Origin: Ceratobasidium sp. AG-K
Taxonomy: Eukaryota; Basidiomycota; Agaricomycetes; Cantharellales; Ceratobasidiaceae
DNA: 64,000 nucleotides
Assembly (NCBI GenBank): GCA_037039685.1
Contig: JAWNGF010000007.1
Coordinates: forward strand, 1,364,001-1,428,000
Direction of reading: 5' to 3'
Every line of letters starts with the position of its first letter. The first letter of the stretch is position 1. Positions 22,840 through 34,801 of the stretch are shown one piece after another. The position numbers and the translations under genes are program-made. The notes beneath the pieces are model-generated. The model had not been told where the DNA came from. It made no database searches and was given only the letters and a program-made list of their open reading frames with translations.

Positions 22840-23599
22840 TCAGACTACCCTACGGTCTGTCATCACCCGCACAATACATCCCGTACCCGCAAGTTCGGTT
22901 AGCTAGGGGAATGTACTGGTTAGTCGTGGCCAGATTCTCTAGTTGGCTATCTCACCTTCTCGTGCCATGCCAACAATACGCTGCTGTTTGCCTCCACAGT
23001 CTGATCGTTCTGCAGCGCCATACCCTTGTACAAATACTTCATGAGAGTATCTTGTTGGTCTGGCGTGAGCTCTCGAAGCGTGTTTGGAATGTCGGTTGAT
23101 TTAGTCGAGGCCAAGACAAGGAAGAGGGAGGAGGTCGTGAGAGTCTGGTATAGATGGGAAACAAGCCAAGCGAGATACATGGTAAGTAAGGTCTGTTCGA
23201 ATAGGTTATATAGAAACCGTTGCGTACCTTGGCTTCCTCTGCTTCGGTGCCGTATGGTGGGTCCGTAAGGATCAACGAAAGCGCGTTTTGGGTATCCCCT
23301 CTAATCATGTCGAGCAATATGGTCAGAATCTAGGTTATATTTCTCCGACACGACGCGCCGCATATCCATCAAATATCCATGCATGACGTGACATGGATAT
23401 GACCCAGGATATACCTCATTCGCAAGCGAAGAATTTCTACTCACTTACTCAACAATGTCCGCACCTGCCCTACCTTGGCCTTGGCCTCGGACAATGCGCC
23501 ATCTGGTCCACGCGGGTCTGGATCGTACAGATCAGTAGCAAGGAGAACGTCCTCTTCGAGTTTGTCAACATCTATTTTACGGAACGCCGTGTCGGCCAT
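22840..23599 (-). CDS. ARPC5: Arp2/3 complex subunit 5 (ARPC5/p16)
   Basis: Exons encode MADTAFRKIDVDKLEEDVLL, ATDLYDPDPRGPDGALSEAK, VRTLLSKGDTQNALSLILTD, PPYGTEAEEAK, TKSTDIPNTLRELTPDQQDT, LMKYLYKGMALQN, SVLLAWHEK and LTELAGTGCIVRVMTDRRVV. These match ARPC5 end to end. The protein is part of the seven-subunit complex that nucleates branched actin filaments. Introns lie at about 22895-22950, 23170-23235 and 23300-23445; the stop is at 22840-22842. The open frame upstream of 23599 (to 24034) has no similarity and is taken as 5' flank. Confidence 0.93.
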
Positions 23600-24560
23600 A
23601 ATTGTGTTTGTGTTCGGGGTGGTGGTAGGTGGGTGAGTGTTACCGTAATCGGGGAGGAGTGGCACAGCCACGAAATCGAATCTAAGCGCTGGGCATTGGC
23701 TACCCAAGCAGGTCGAACCTTGCTGAGCTCGAATAGTATTTTGTACAGCACGCGTATGGCACGTACTTAGAAAGGCGATCCAATCACTATTTCGAGGGCT
23801 GGGATCTATTTTACATACCGGTCGTGGAGTATATGACCGAGGTGAAGCAATACAAGTGTGGCAGCTTGGCTTACCATATAATTCTGCAATTGTCTCCCGA
23901 GAGCAAGTAAAATCCCACCGAGAGAGTGTAGACATGATGGCAAAACTAACTACCTTCTGATATGACGAATAATTTTTTGCCCAGTCCCAACGAAGCATAC
24001 GATGTGCAAACGCACGTAATAAAGGCTTCACCACTCAAGCAAATCCGTCGGTTCTCTTTTGGGCTCGCGAGCGCCGATTTGCTTGTGCGTGCTCGCTTAG
24101 GTATAGGAACACCAATTGCACAGTCGCTCGGGTGCTTCTGAGTGCTCCTTTACTCAAGCGAGCACGTATGAGCAAACTGGCGCTCGTTAGCGTCAGAGGA
24201 TTTTGGTGACGCACCCACAGTGTGATGAACTTGGTTGCTTAGTGGTATTACGAATATCAGAGTGACTTCAAAAGTCGACCCCGAGTTTATCCGCCCTTTG
24301 GATTGTGCGCATTTAGGCTGGGGGACGCATACACGCCTGCGAAGCTATCCAAAGTGGTGTTGATCGAGCCAATGGACGTTATGGAGATAATCCGCTGAAA
24401 GGGACGGAGCCTATCTTGAGATATAACAAACCTCGCGCCAAAATAATAGCAGGAGATTCAAATAGACGTGATCTTGGCCATGGGGGGAGCCATGACCGCG
24501 GTGCAACGGTCCCATGTGCGGACCGACTAACGATAACTAGTGTATGCATATATTTACAAT
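23600..24560. other. Intergenic with an inverted-repeat stem
   Basis: No gene is recognised. An imperfect inverted repeat of about 32 bp is described separately at 24067-24188. Confidence 0.5.
24067..24188. repeat. Imperfect inverted repeat (possible hairpin or MITE remnant)
   Basis: The left arm (24067-24098) begins GCGAGCGCC and ends GTGCTCGCTT. The right arm (24156-24188) is its reverse complement with about five mismatches in 32 bases. The spacer is about 57 bp. No target duplication was found. Confidence 0.45.
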
Positions 24561-26228
24561 TTATGGTAGGGACAATTTCCGCGATGTGTATCCCGCGGGG
24601 AGCGTATATAAGCTAGAAGAATGCGATGAGGGATTGATTGGGGCAAGTGGGATTGCAAACCGCGGTATACTGGTCGACCAGGTACTGTAGTCCGAGTCAG
24701 GTATGTGCTCCTGCCTCTGCGCTTCACCAAGTCTGTGGAGGGAGAATATCATTCTACTGCAAACTACGCTTATAGCCGCGCTCAATATTCTATGCATAAA
24801 GAAACTATCAGCACAGGCGGTGGGTAACTATCCGCCTTGACCCACCCAGAGCCATTGGATGCGATTTTGACCGAGTCGATATTGCTTCCAATGCACGAAA
24901 GCACCATGACGAGATCGATTACACCAAAATAGACCAGCCCGCTATCAAATCGTGTGAGTACGTGAATTTACTTGTAGGGAAATCCGGATAAGGAGACGCA
25001 TACAGGATACGTAAATCGCACTCACTTTTGAACCATTCGTTGCATCAAGGGTGTGGCACCAAAGTCCTTGCTCATCCTCCAGACTTTCCATACTGTGAAT
25101 AGAAATAGACACGACTCATATACCATAGGAGCAACATACATCGTCCAGATGTGAGGAGGCAAAAGCACCACGCATCCGGAGAATATATTCGGCACTGGGA
25201 GAGCTTGTTACTTGAAGGCAGTCGAACCTGTTGAATTGGACTCACGTGGGTTCATCATAAATACACTTTTCTATAACCAACAAAAGTCATTCCATGTAAT
25301 TATTTTACAAAGAAGGGCCTCACGTTTAGCACTGTCGAAACGAAGAAAAGGCCGGAAGCCCAAACACCAGCAAGTGATAAGCCTAGGCACCTACGTATGT
25401 GCCGACCCTTTGAATCAGGATTGCTATAAATGCTACGAAACCTACCATAGGATCCTCCTAGATGGGAAATCGCTTAGCAAGATCAACTTGAAGAGCAGTG
25501 TGCCCGACAATCACTTACTTTGTACCATAAAGGGCCCAGCACCGTACAATCAAAAGACCTTGGTACAATAGGTAAGTTGCTGAAACGATCGCCGCGATGG
25601 GACTTGGCCTACCTGCAACCACAGTACATTCCACCATTACGCCGTACGAATAAAGAAAGGCCATGTTTTTACAGCTGGCAGAAAGTTAGCGGAAGCGCGG
25701 CCGGGTCTGAAGCAGCACTCACGTCTAGAGTTTGAAAGGTTAGTGTGCATGAATTGATACACAAATCGAATACGTACCGAAGGAAGAGGAGAATCGTCGA
25801 ACAAAATTACTAGAGAATGTTCAGTATTCGAAATTAACATCATGGCGCGAATGAGAAGCACCTGGCAAAGTTATACTAGACGTGTGTTATTGCAACGTAA
25901 AAGGCATACGGTGATACAAGGACCAGTGCAACACACCTAAGTAATACCAACGGCCATATGCGGTTCAAGTGGTAAGCTACACGCCCCAAAGACCACGAAC
26001 TGCCCCAAATGAACATGGCCTCAAAGTCGAGATTGAGAAGCCAATCATACACCAGGAGGGTAATGGAAACGACTATGAGTAACGTCGGTCAAAACCATAG
26101 CTTTCGTCGACAGGAAATGAGTTCGAACCCGCCAGACATTTGGCCAAATCCTGCTGGCCGCGAAAGTCGATGATCGTATTGACTGTCTCGTCGATCGAAC
26201 CAAAGGCGCCAGGAAGCGCCATCGGCAT
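24561..26228 (-). CDS. DUF6533 family multi-pass membrane protein
   Basis: From MPMALPGAFG at 26228, exons scattered over 1.7 kb translate to a typical DUF6533 protein: VSITLLVYDWLLNLDFEAMF, IWGSSWSLGRVAYHLNRIWP, LRMRGAFASSHLDD, MYVAPMVYESCLFLFTVWKV, WRMSKDFGATPLMQRMVQK, GLVYFGVIDLVMVLSCIG and ILSAAISVVCSRMIFSLHRL. The yDyl-x-E...iW-x-s...nRy pattern and the later R-x-i-x-x-L are hallmarks of this fungal family of about seven transmembrane helices. Its function is unknown. Introns are many and short. The middle exons (25,250-25,900) were only partly placed, and the last exon is frame-consistent to TAA at 24561-24563. Confidence 0.75.
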
Positions 26229-27048
26229 GCGACCGGAGTGTGACTCGAATAATTAAACCGGACGCACAGAGATGGGCTTTGGAGGGGAAAGGTGCGCAGC
26301 CAACCTTGACGCTAAACCCAGGGGTAGTTTATATACTTGGGTCATTTCCAACGTCATCTGTGGCGTCTCAGCTCTGGATCTCTCGGTGAACCAGTAAGCT
26401 TACATTGGTCGTAGTTATTCGCTTGTGTGTAGCCCTCAGCCCCGGATATCTATGACCGTCGGGGTTATTGACAGTCTAGGGCGCCTACATATGAGGAAGC
26501 GCAGGCTTAGGCCGTTGACTAAGCGATGCGGATCAGCCGAGAATGGGCTGGCTATGCTAAGAGGGGCTTAGGCTTCAGACGGGTGAACATACATCAGGTG
26601 CCTACACGTGGCAATTGAGACGGAGGGCTGAGCGATATTTGAGCAGTGTGTTGGGTGGCCATCATAGGATTAGTGTACTTGTTATCGTTCAATTGACCAC
26701 GTGTTCAGCAATTATATGCGCACTCTTCGATCAGACGACAATACATGGCCGATTCTCCGCAAACTAGAGTTATAGAGTCCAACTCTAAGTCTACACAACA
26801 AGTTTTAGTTCGCTGATCAGGGCGCCAGAGGTACCCGACCAACATCATGGAATTACGCGGTAATCTTGAGTCACACAACCTGTGTTCACCAATCGATTTA
26901 CCGCTGGCTGTCCACTGTTTCGACTTTTAAGCATGGACAAATGTGTTATGTAATCGTCTATGGGTTAGCTAATCCACGCTTTCCGCTCCTTGTTACGACC
27001 ACACTCAACTACACGAGTCTCCAGCTTTCTCGTACCTCGAACCGCACA
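26229..27048. other. Intergenic, divergent 5' regions
   Basis: This separates two divergent genes. No reading frame or repeat is recognised. Confidence 0.5.
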
Positions 27049-27419
27049 ATGGTGAAAGAGATCCCTACACCCGCAAGCACGGGCTCGAAACCCGCCACTT
27101 CGGCTTTCAGACGTGTCTTGATGATTCCAGTGCTAGTCTTTGTGATGTATCTGGTTTTCAAGTACTACATCGTAGTTACGACACCTGCAAAACCTCAAAT
27201 TATATACGCAGATAGGTAAGTTATATTTATATCCGTGTGTTTTGGGTAGAAGGCGTAGCGCCGCCCATATATACTCTTTTGCTGCTCCAGTTACTGACGT
27301 TTCCGCGTCGCAGGTACTCTGAACAACACAAATTCCGACCGGCCGCGTCCCCGATCATTACGGAAAAGTTAAAAGACGGAAGAATCCGTATTCGTGGACA
27401 CGACGCGCGCGACCTGTGA
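27049..27419 (+). CDS. Small single-pass membrane protein, function unknown
   Basis: Two exons (27049-27215 and 27314-27419) give 90 residues. MVKEIPTPASTGSKPATSAF is followed by one hydrophobic helix (VLMIPVLVFVMYLVFKYYIV). A short hydrophilic tail, YSEQHKFRPAASPIITEK through RIRGHDARDL, completes it. Splicing uses GTAAGT and CAG and keeps frame exactly. The shape (short cytosolic N-terminus, one TM, basic tail) resembles small mitochondrial or ER inner-membrane proteins, but I cannot name a family. Confidence 0.6.
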
Positions 27420-27930
27420 TCCTCGGTACGTGGCTTTAGGCCGAAGGGGACAGGGATGTGACCTCGCCATAGACTGTGACGTTATTCAAAATGGACTTCT
27501 GGAAGGATTCGGCGGATTGGCGCATATTGTTATATTCTTGCTCTATCGGGTCTTGCAAGTCATAAAACATATCTACTTAATATAGCCCTGTGAGCAATCA
27601 GAGGCCGCACAGCCAACCACCCATGTTCAACATGCAAAACATAAAACGCTCCTTGCGGACGTCACCACCAATTCCGTGACAAACTTGAGAAGCGTGACCC
27701 TGTGATGACTCATCAACCCGTGGTCCGTGCACCGCGTTCCTAGGCCGTGATTGGCCGAGGTCACGAGCGTTGTCAAGTCACTTTTTGTCCTCTTGCCATC
27801 ACGCTCCCCTCACAAAAGTCACAGCTCGGAGTGGGTCACTGCATACACCCAGCTTTCCCCGTATGTCGATTTGGACTAGCAGTTGTCCTGCACTAACTGG
27901 AATCAATTTTCAGAACTAGCTCCCACGCCC
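27420..27930 (+). other. Intergenic, upstream region of the next gene
   Basis: An inverted CCAAT core (ATTGG) lies near 27750. A splice-like acceptor (TTTTCAG) just before 27914 suggests a 5' UTR intron. No coding region is seen. Confidence 0.4.
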
Positions 27931-29987
27931 ATGGAGGGGCAGTCCACGACGCCCGATGGGCATTCTCACCCCCCTCGGCCGTATGATCCCAACGTTGCGT
28001 CGACGAGTAATCCAGGTCCGCAGCAGTCGACGCCAGACCCCGACCATTCAATGGACTGGCAAGACGTATCATTCATGTCCAACGAGGCCGATGAGGTCAT
28101 ACCCGAGGACGAAGACGAGGCAGCGTACAAGCGGCGCAAAGCCCGTGAACGCCAACGACGCAAGCGCGAGCGGGACCGTGCAAATGGGATTGGGCGGAAT
28201 GGCCAGCCGGCGACACCTCGTCGGTATCCGGGTGCGGACGTGGGTCAATTCGAGGGGTCGAATCCGTTTGCGGATCCGCCGCCTGACCCGGCGGCGCTTG
28301 CAGCCATGTCGCCTGAAGAGGCACGCAAGGAGAAGATGCGAAGGGCGGCGAGGGAGAGGCAGCGCAAGCATAGGGCGGTCGTACGTGCCCGACGGGCCGA
28401 GGACGAAACAGAGGTCGAGGCGACGCAAGCTGTCGCGAGTACGAGTGGAGGCATTCCGGCGAATACGTCCAACATCCAAGAGGGGACTCTGCCTGTGAAT
28501 CCACCCGACCCTGTTGCAGAAGGTCATATCGAGCCAGAGGTCAATTCCAGCGAGTCTCACTCGGTTCCGTACGAGCAGCAGCCACCGCCGTTTGCGTATT
28601 ATCCGCCACCGCCTATGTGGCACGGGAACCCGTTTGGGCCTGGCCAATTTTTCCACCCGCACCATCCGCACCACCCTGGCGCCTTTGTGGCGAATGGTCA
28701 AATGATGCCCGCACCTCATATGGTTCCCATGCTTCCGCACCAACAACAACCCCCGCCTCAGACGGTCAATCCCATGCAAATGCAAGTTTCCCCCTCGCCT
28801 CCTTCCCCTCGACCGGCCGAGTCGCCTGCGCCTGCCCCAACACCGTCTCCGGTCCCTGCAGCATCAACTTCGGCTCCAGCCCCTTCGTCTAGTTCTTCCG
28901 CGCCAGCGACCGCACCAGCGCCGGTACCAGCATTGCCTCCGACTGCAGCCCCTGCTCCTGCCCAGGCACCTGCACCAACACCAACGTCAGCGCTTGCAAC
29001 GTCGACACCAACGCCCGTACCCGCATCAGCGCCTCCTGCGTCTATTCCGCTGGCGTCTCTCGTCTCGGTTGCCGCCGCACCGGCGCCTCCACCGCCACCC
29101 AGTCACACACCAGGGCAGACATTTGCTACGATTATTACCCTCGCCCTGAACAGTGTCCACTCGCAAATGCTTCGAGCACATATCATGCAACAACTTCGGG
29201 TCTCGGCGACGGAACTCACCGAACTGGAGGGTGTCATTGCCAGGGCGTTTGATGCTTGGGATAGAGAGGTCCGTCCTAATACTGGCACGGGGAGCGCAGT
29301 CTAACCTGTTGTTTACAGCGCGGAGAGGACTCTTCGAATCAGTTACAACAGACTCAAGTACCTCTTAGCCTTCCTCCGACGTTCCACCATCCACCTCCAC
29401 CTCAGATAACCCAGCCGCCTCAGACACCGCAGACACCCCAGCATCAAGCATCCCATCCCCCGAGGCACGAGCCAGCCGCTCAACCATCCCACGCCCCGCC
29501 CGAACAGTCTCCCCAGCCCCGCCATCCCGCACCGCCCACGCCCCAATCCCAGCCCCGACCCGCACGAACAAGCGCAAGCGCCAACCGACGCGGACTCGGA
29601 CTAGGCCAACCCCAGCCCCATACACTTCAGCCACATCCCCCACAAGGCGGCACACTCAACGTCCCACGCCCGATCGCCGGAAGGTCGACCAGCGTCGGCA
29701 ACGTCGGCCTCGTTCCTCCCGCCGTACCCGAGAGCCAACGGTCCGTGTCGCACCCACAAGCTGGTCCTGCTCGGTCCGTCTCGGTCGCGGGTCAGAAACG
29801 GCCTGCACCTGGAGCGCAACCTCAATCCCGGCATCCTATGCACTCTCATTCGGTCCCCGTCTCGTCGCGCCACCCATCCCAGTCCCAACCACGCCCCCAG
29901 TCTCGACCGGGCAGTCAACCCCAAACGCCCGTGATGGGTAAAGCCAACGGGAATACAGTCCTAGGCCATGGATCTACACTCGCCTAG
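27931..29987 (+). CDS. Long disordered Pro/Ala-rich protein with two basic RERQR motifs
   Basis: Two exons (27931-29268 and 29319-29987, phase 0 intron) give 668 residues. The start is MEGQSTTPDGHSHPPRPYD. Two related basic helices occur: YKRRKARERQRRKRERDR (around residue 70) and RRAARERQRKHRAVVRARR (around residue 135). A Pro/Ala/Thr-rich stretch follows. One ordered helical segment, with NSVHSQMLRAHIMQQLRV and ELEGVIARAFDAWDRE, lies near residue 400-445. The rest is Pro/Gln/Ser-rich. The basic motifs recall bZIP basic regions but lack a leucine zipper. I infer a nuclear, nucleic-acid-binding or scaffold role; the family is not recognised. Confidence 0.75.
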
Positions 29988-30472
29988 ACTAGATGCTATT
30001 AATTTATAACAAGCCATGCTATGTTTTTGTTCTTTTGGGCTCTCGTATGTCTATGGGACTTGCTCGGTAATTTTGGAATAGACGGTGTGAATGTCATGTG
30101 TTGAGTTGGTGCATGCATGGACGCGATGTGTTGAATTACGTAACGCGTTTAGGTGGTGGCGGTTCAACGTAAACGAGCTTGTGATCTTGACGTACCTTCC
30201 AATGCCTGGCGTGCCATACCAACGGTGGTTAATACGACGTGTGTTCAAACCGTAGGTGTGATGCCTGTGGCAATTGAGGCCGAGGAAATTTAATTTTGCA
30301 AGATGGGAGATTGTGGATAGTGAACAAGACCGGTTTCCCTGGGCTCGACTGAGATTTGGAGTGTAGCTCGGGGAAGCCGGTCGCCTGGAGCCGAGTTCTC
30401 TCCGTGGGTCCACGTGACTGACCGAATCTCTACTCTCGCCTTTCGCAGTGCCAGCAATGGGGAAGTTTTGCT
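29988..30472. other. Intergenic
   Basis: 3' UTR of the disordered-protein gene and 5' flank of the F-box gene. No reading frame is supported. Confidence 0.5.
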
Positions 30473-32145
30473 ATGCGACCTACACAGGGCCATGCCCTAT
30501 TCCTACCCGAGATTTTGAATCTGGTTTGCGAACTGTCTGAACCACTCGAATGGATGGCGTTGTTGACGACTTGTCGGCCAATATTTTCAATCGTGGCTTC
30601 CCACATATGGGAAAGATTGGACGGAGAGGGAAATCTCACCGCCTTGCTAGGGTTGAAGGCAGACGCGGAACAGGCGAGTGCGCACTTGTATGATTCAATA
30701 GCGGTACTTAGGCTGGCGGTGTAGTCAGTAGATTGGAGTCGTTTTGATATCTATGCGCCGTTTGTAAAGCACATGACCGTGTATGGGCGCACCTCTGGTT
30801 ATTTCCGAGGTCGATTTCGTGAAGAAGCCCTGTCGAGGGTTCGGCGAGAGCCACTCCTCCCGAAACTCGCCTCGATAACTATCCTTTCGTTGGATTTGCA
30901 GCACGACGCAGATTCGTTCATTTACCTGGAGTTGTTTCTGTCCTCTTCGGTATCCAGGATCGACATTATACCCGTTTCGCCTAATAGTTCCGCCCGTCTT
31001 TCATACCCAGCGACCAGATTGCTCCTCGCCAGACTTGCGAGCTCTTCACCGAACCTGAAGCAAGTCGTATTTCACCCAGGCGATATAGCGCCGGACACGC
31101 TGAACGATGAGGCGGCCGAACCTCTCCATATCCTATGGACATCCCGTCCCAAGGAATCTATTGCATCCCTAGTTCACCTCCGCGACATTACGAGCAGTAT
31201 CATGCTCATTGACGGCTCGGGCTTGGTTGCTCTAGGAGCACTCCCCCAACTTGAGCGACTGGCGATGTACGGATCCAACCGCGAACAACCTAAAGAACTC
31301 GAACCCTATGCGCCTGAAGACTCGTTCCCTGCCCTTGTGGACCTCTCGATGCTAAAGATCGACCCGACCGTGATGCTCGCATTAATGTCGGTCGAGCCAT
31401 TCGTCCGAAAGTTGACCTCGCTTTCGCTCGGGCAGACGTTTCCACCGAGGGAGTCTTCAGATCACGCCCCAGAGTATGAATGGCTCGCTCAAAAAATGCC
31501 CCTCGTGTTTCGGTACACGCCATCCTTGAAGCGGTTTAGTTATGATGCCGGGTCATACTCCCCATATGTCACTCGAGGCGCATATAATCTCCGACAAACA
31601 CCGTTGCTCGAGTACATGGCGCCTCTTCCCCTTGAGTACGTCTCGCTCAATGGTTTGACCTTTTCGGACGAGATTTTCCTGTGTTCCATGGCCTCGGCGT
31701 GGCCCAAGGTCAAGGAGTTGAGGATACGCGACCAGCACGTGGTTTGGGATACAATTCAGTGGTATACGCGAATTCCGCGACTCGAACGTCTGGCTGTCAT
31801 GCTCTTTTTTGGCTCGCTTCCTTCAACATGGATCACATCCGACTCGTCATTGAAGTTTGTGGAAAACATGATCGATGGGAGAGATCTTTTTGCTGGGATT
31901 GCAGGCGCAGATCAGGCTGCTAGGTAAGAAATATCAAACTTGGATTACGTCTCCTCACACATTCTTCTAGTTTTCTGGTCGCCTTGTGGCCAAACTTGAG
32001 AGAGATTACTTGGCCGTACCTTGATTGTTTCGTGACGGATAGCAGTAGTCCCTTTGCTAGGCAGCAAGCACAAAATCTACAAAAAATCGCCCACATTAGC
32101 CAGCTGGTCAAGGCCACGCACGCTTCGAAACAGCGAAGATGCTGA
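30473..32145 (+). CDS. F-box/LRR-like protein (tandem copy 1)
   Basis: The N-terminus has an F-box-like helix bundle: LFLPEILNLVCELSEPLEWM, ALLTTCRPIFSIVASHIWER. F-box proteins present substrates to SCF ubiquitin ligases. The long C-terminal part is leucine-rich and LRR-like: WSRFDIYAPFVKH, LPKLASITIL, FLSSSVSRIDI, LPQLERLAMYG, FPALVDLSM, WPKVKELRI. An intron (31925-31971) joins to a last exon ending ASKQRRC, TGA 32143-32145. One problem: TAG at 30722-30724 is in the same frame as both flanking parts. Either a very short intron covers it or the gene is truncated. It is paralogous to the neighbour at 32764. Confidence 0.72.
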
Positions 32146-32763
32146 GGACAGGGTGATACGTGAGTCGCCTGTTCTGGACTAGACGCTTAGAGCAAAGTAG
32201 CAGCATCCTAGGTCGAGTTACTTTCGATTCGAGCCCCGGGTTGGATCGCCGACGAAAAGGACAGCAAGCGCAGGCAATCGTCAAGACATTGTTGTTCCGG
32301 GCTACCGCAGGAAGTTGAACATGCTTAGTTAAAGATTGGGGGACTTGTTCCAAATACCGGTCACTATACCAAATATTTCGCTCATGGGGTTTCCTTGGTA
32401 TATATCCGTATGTATGCCCGATCAAGAGCACATATTTTGAACACCAGGTTAGAAATGCCAATCCTATTTTCGCACAGGTTGTGTGTAAGTTAGTCTCAAG
32501 TCCGAGCTGATCCTGAGGACATCCTGAATCCTAATATAGCGGGTCCGGAACTTGGTTATCCTAGAGACCAACGAAGTCTAACTAGCCAACTATGCATCCT
32601 CTGAAAAACCGATCTGGACGCATCCATCCGGTACCTGCCTTAAGCTTGTGGGGGTCGCTGCGAGAGCACCCTGACCCAGCCGGTCGAGCTCTTTTCACGC
32701 GGCCGTAGGCCTCACCTTTTGTCCTCAACGCCATCTTGAACATTTTGGTGGCTTGTTTTTTCT
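32146..32763. other. Spacer between tandem F-box copies
   Basis: No gene is seen; the minus-strand frame 32108-32461 has no family motif. Confidence 0.45.
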
Positions 32764-34438
32764 ATGATGCAAACTGGTCAAATACCCATTTTGATCCTCC
32801 CAGAATTTCTTGATTTGGTGTGCAAAACTTCTCAAACGCCTGAATTGCTGTCCTTGCTGGTGACCTGCCGGACACTGTTTTCCGCGGCGACTCGCCACCT
32901 GTGGAAACATTTAACGAGCGAGGCTAATCTCATTTCATTATTGAAAGTTGAAGAAAGCACAGAACAGGCAACCCCAATTTTATGAGCCGCGTACTGATAC
33001 TAACATCTCTGCTTCAGCCAGTTTCAATATGGGATTGGAGCCGTTTCGACATTTATGCACCCTTTGTAAAACACATAACCATACGTGGTTACGGCTCCGA
33101 CTACTTCCGAACTCAACTCTGTGACGCGGCCTTGTCGAGAGCACAGCCTGGACCACTTCTACCATCCCTTAGGTCAATAGTTATGCCTACCTCGGCCTTG
33201 CAACATGACGTGGATTCGTGCAGGTATATGGAACTGTTCTTGTCATCATCAATGGTCGGAATCAGTATTGTGCGGGATTCACCTACTTCCTCCCGTATAT
33301 CGTACTCGGCAACCATATTGCTATTGGACAAATTAGCGACTCTGTCACATAGCCTGAGAAAACTTGTGATTTATCCAGACGAGATCGACAGGCTCACTTC
33401 GATGCAAATAGCCGGGCCACCTCAAATTTTGTGGACATCACGCGCGTGACGTTCCATTGAATCTCTGATTAATCTCCATGATATAACCAGTAGTATAACT
33501 TTCATTGACGACTCGGGGTTGGCCATGCTAGGAGCGCTTGGACTACTTGAGCGACTAGTCTTGTACGGATCCCACCGCCTGCGCCCGAGAGATGTTGAGC
33601 ATTATGAAGTGCCCGAAGACTCGTTCCCTGCTCTCGTAGATTTGAGTCTACTAGTAATGGACCTGACCACAACGCTCGCATTGATGTTGCTCAAACCGTT
33701 GGCCCGTCGCCTGACTTCGCTTTCCATTCAACGGGCTTTCCCGTCAATAGGCGCCGACCAGGTGTTGCAAGAGCTCGAATGGCTCGCTCAAAGTATGCCA
33801 CACGTGCTGCGACATACCCCATCCCTCAGGAGGTTTACATATAACATGCGGTCGCCTCAATATGGCGATTCCGTGTGTCGAATCGACCAAACCTCCCTGT
33901 TGAAATTTATGGCGCCTCTGCCCCTCGAGTACGTTTTGCTCGATGGTGAGTACTTTTTGGACTTGGACGATCCATTTCTACGATCCATGTCCTCCGCTTG
34001 GCCCAAGCTCAGGGAGTTGAGGATCCCCGATCAGATCACGTCTTGGGATACCATTCATTGGTACACAGCAATCCCACAACTAGAGCGTTTGGCTCTCATA
34101 CTCCGGTTTGACGCACTACCGCCAAGCCGGATCTCATCGAATTCACGATTAAAAGTACTTGATAATACAACTGGCACATGGGGCATTTTTGGGGAGGTTA
34201 TGGACGTAGAGGTTGCTAGGTGAGGAACATCATGCCCGTAACATTGCATATATTGACACCTTATAACAGTTTTTTAACGGTCCTGTGGCCGAGCTTGAAG
34301 GAGGTCACTTGGTTACCATCTGGCGAAATACCCTCCAGGATTACGAATAAAACGGTAATCGAACGTACAGAACAGTTTCGACAGTTGGTTGCTCGTATTA
34401 GTCAATTGGTTGGGGCCGCCCATATATCTAGGCAGTAA
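32764..34438 (+). pseudogene. F-box/LRR-like protein, tandem copy 2, broken
   Basis: It aligns with copy 1 along its full length: PILILPEFLDLVCKTSQTPE, WSRFDIYAPFVKHITIRG, FLSSSMVGISIV, LLERLVLYGS, FPALVDLSLL, WPKLRELRIPDQ. A TGA at 33447-33449 interrupts the frame where copy 1 reads Pro-Lys-Glu-Ser, and the frame continues directly after it (SIESLINLHDITSS). The F-box exon and the body are in different frames, with a branch-like CTAAC and CAG between them, so a real intron may lie there. The internal stop makes a pseudogene likely. It lies about 150 bp left of the 18-kb transposon. Confidence 0.7.
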
Positions 34439-34589
34439 CCCTACCGGCAATAATGCGGCACTCGAGCACCTTGGGATGAACGACCGTGGCTTCAAGTTGA
34501 AAGTATCTCATAACCGAGGCCACTTCGATTTCAACCGTCCATGGATGGAAGCGGGATACCAGGAACTCGTCGGGCGTTACGAACAATGA

Positions 34590-34612
34590 CACTGTGGGAA
34601 GTCCTGGTACTT
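34590..34612 (+). repeat. Left terminal inverted repeat of the Plavaka/CACTA element
   Basis: Begins CACTGTGGG and ends CTGGTACTT. It pairs with 52575-52597 in inverted orientation with four mismatches in 23. The ATGA duplication lies immediately outside. Confidence 0.85.
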
Positions 34613-34760
34613 CATGGTACTTTACATAAGGACCTAGGCCTCCTGTCACTTATATAAGTACCTACTCAGGTACCTAAGGGTCTCATGGTACTTTGGCTCG
34701 AGTCGGTTTCGAGTCCCTGGTACTTGTGCGGAACTGCGAGTACTTCGAGAGCGGGGCTAG
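34600..34760 (+). repeat. Left subterminal GGTACTT repeat cluster
   Basis: At least four copies of GGTACTT plus AAGTACC, AGGTACC and GAGTACTT variants occur within 160 bp. CACTA-type elements use such subterminal repeats as transposase or accessory-protein binding sites; that role here is inferred. Confidence 0.7.
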
Positions 34761-34801
34761 TCATAGAGGCGAAAAAAGTTATTACATAACATAAGGTAAA
34801 T

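Noticed and set aside
23600..24034. N-terminal extension of ARPC5
   Set aside because: The open frame continues upstream of MADTAFRKID, but ARPC5 proteins begin there and the extension has no similarity.
28069..28785. Long minus-strand frame opposite the disordered protein gene
   Set aside because: Arg-rich shadow of a Pro/Ala-rich, G+C-rich coding strand; no start context, introns or family.
34700..34720. tRNA B-box-like GGTTTCGAGTCCC
   Set aside because: Lies in the subterminal repeat region, with no A box or cloverleaf around it.
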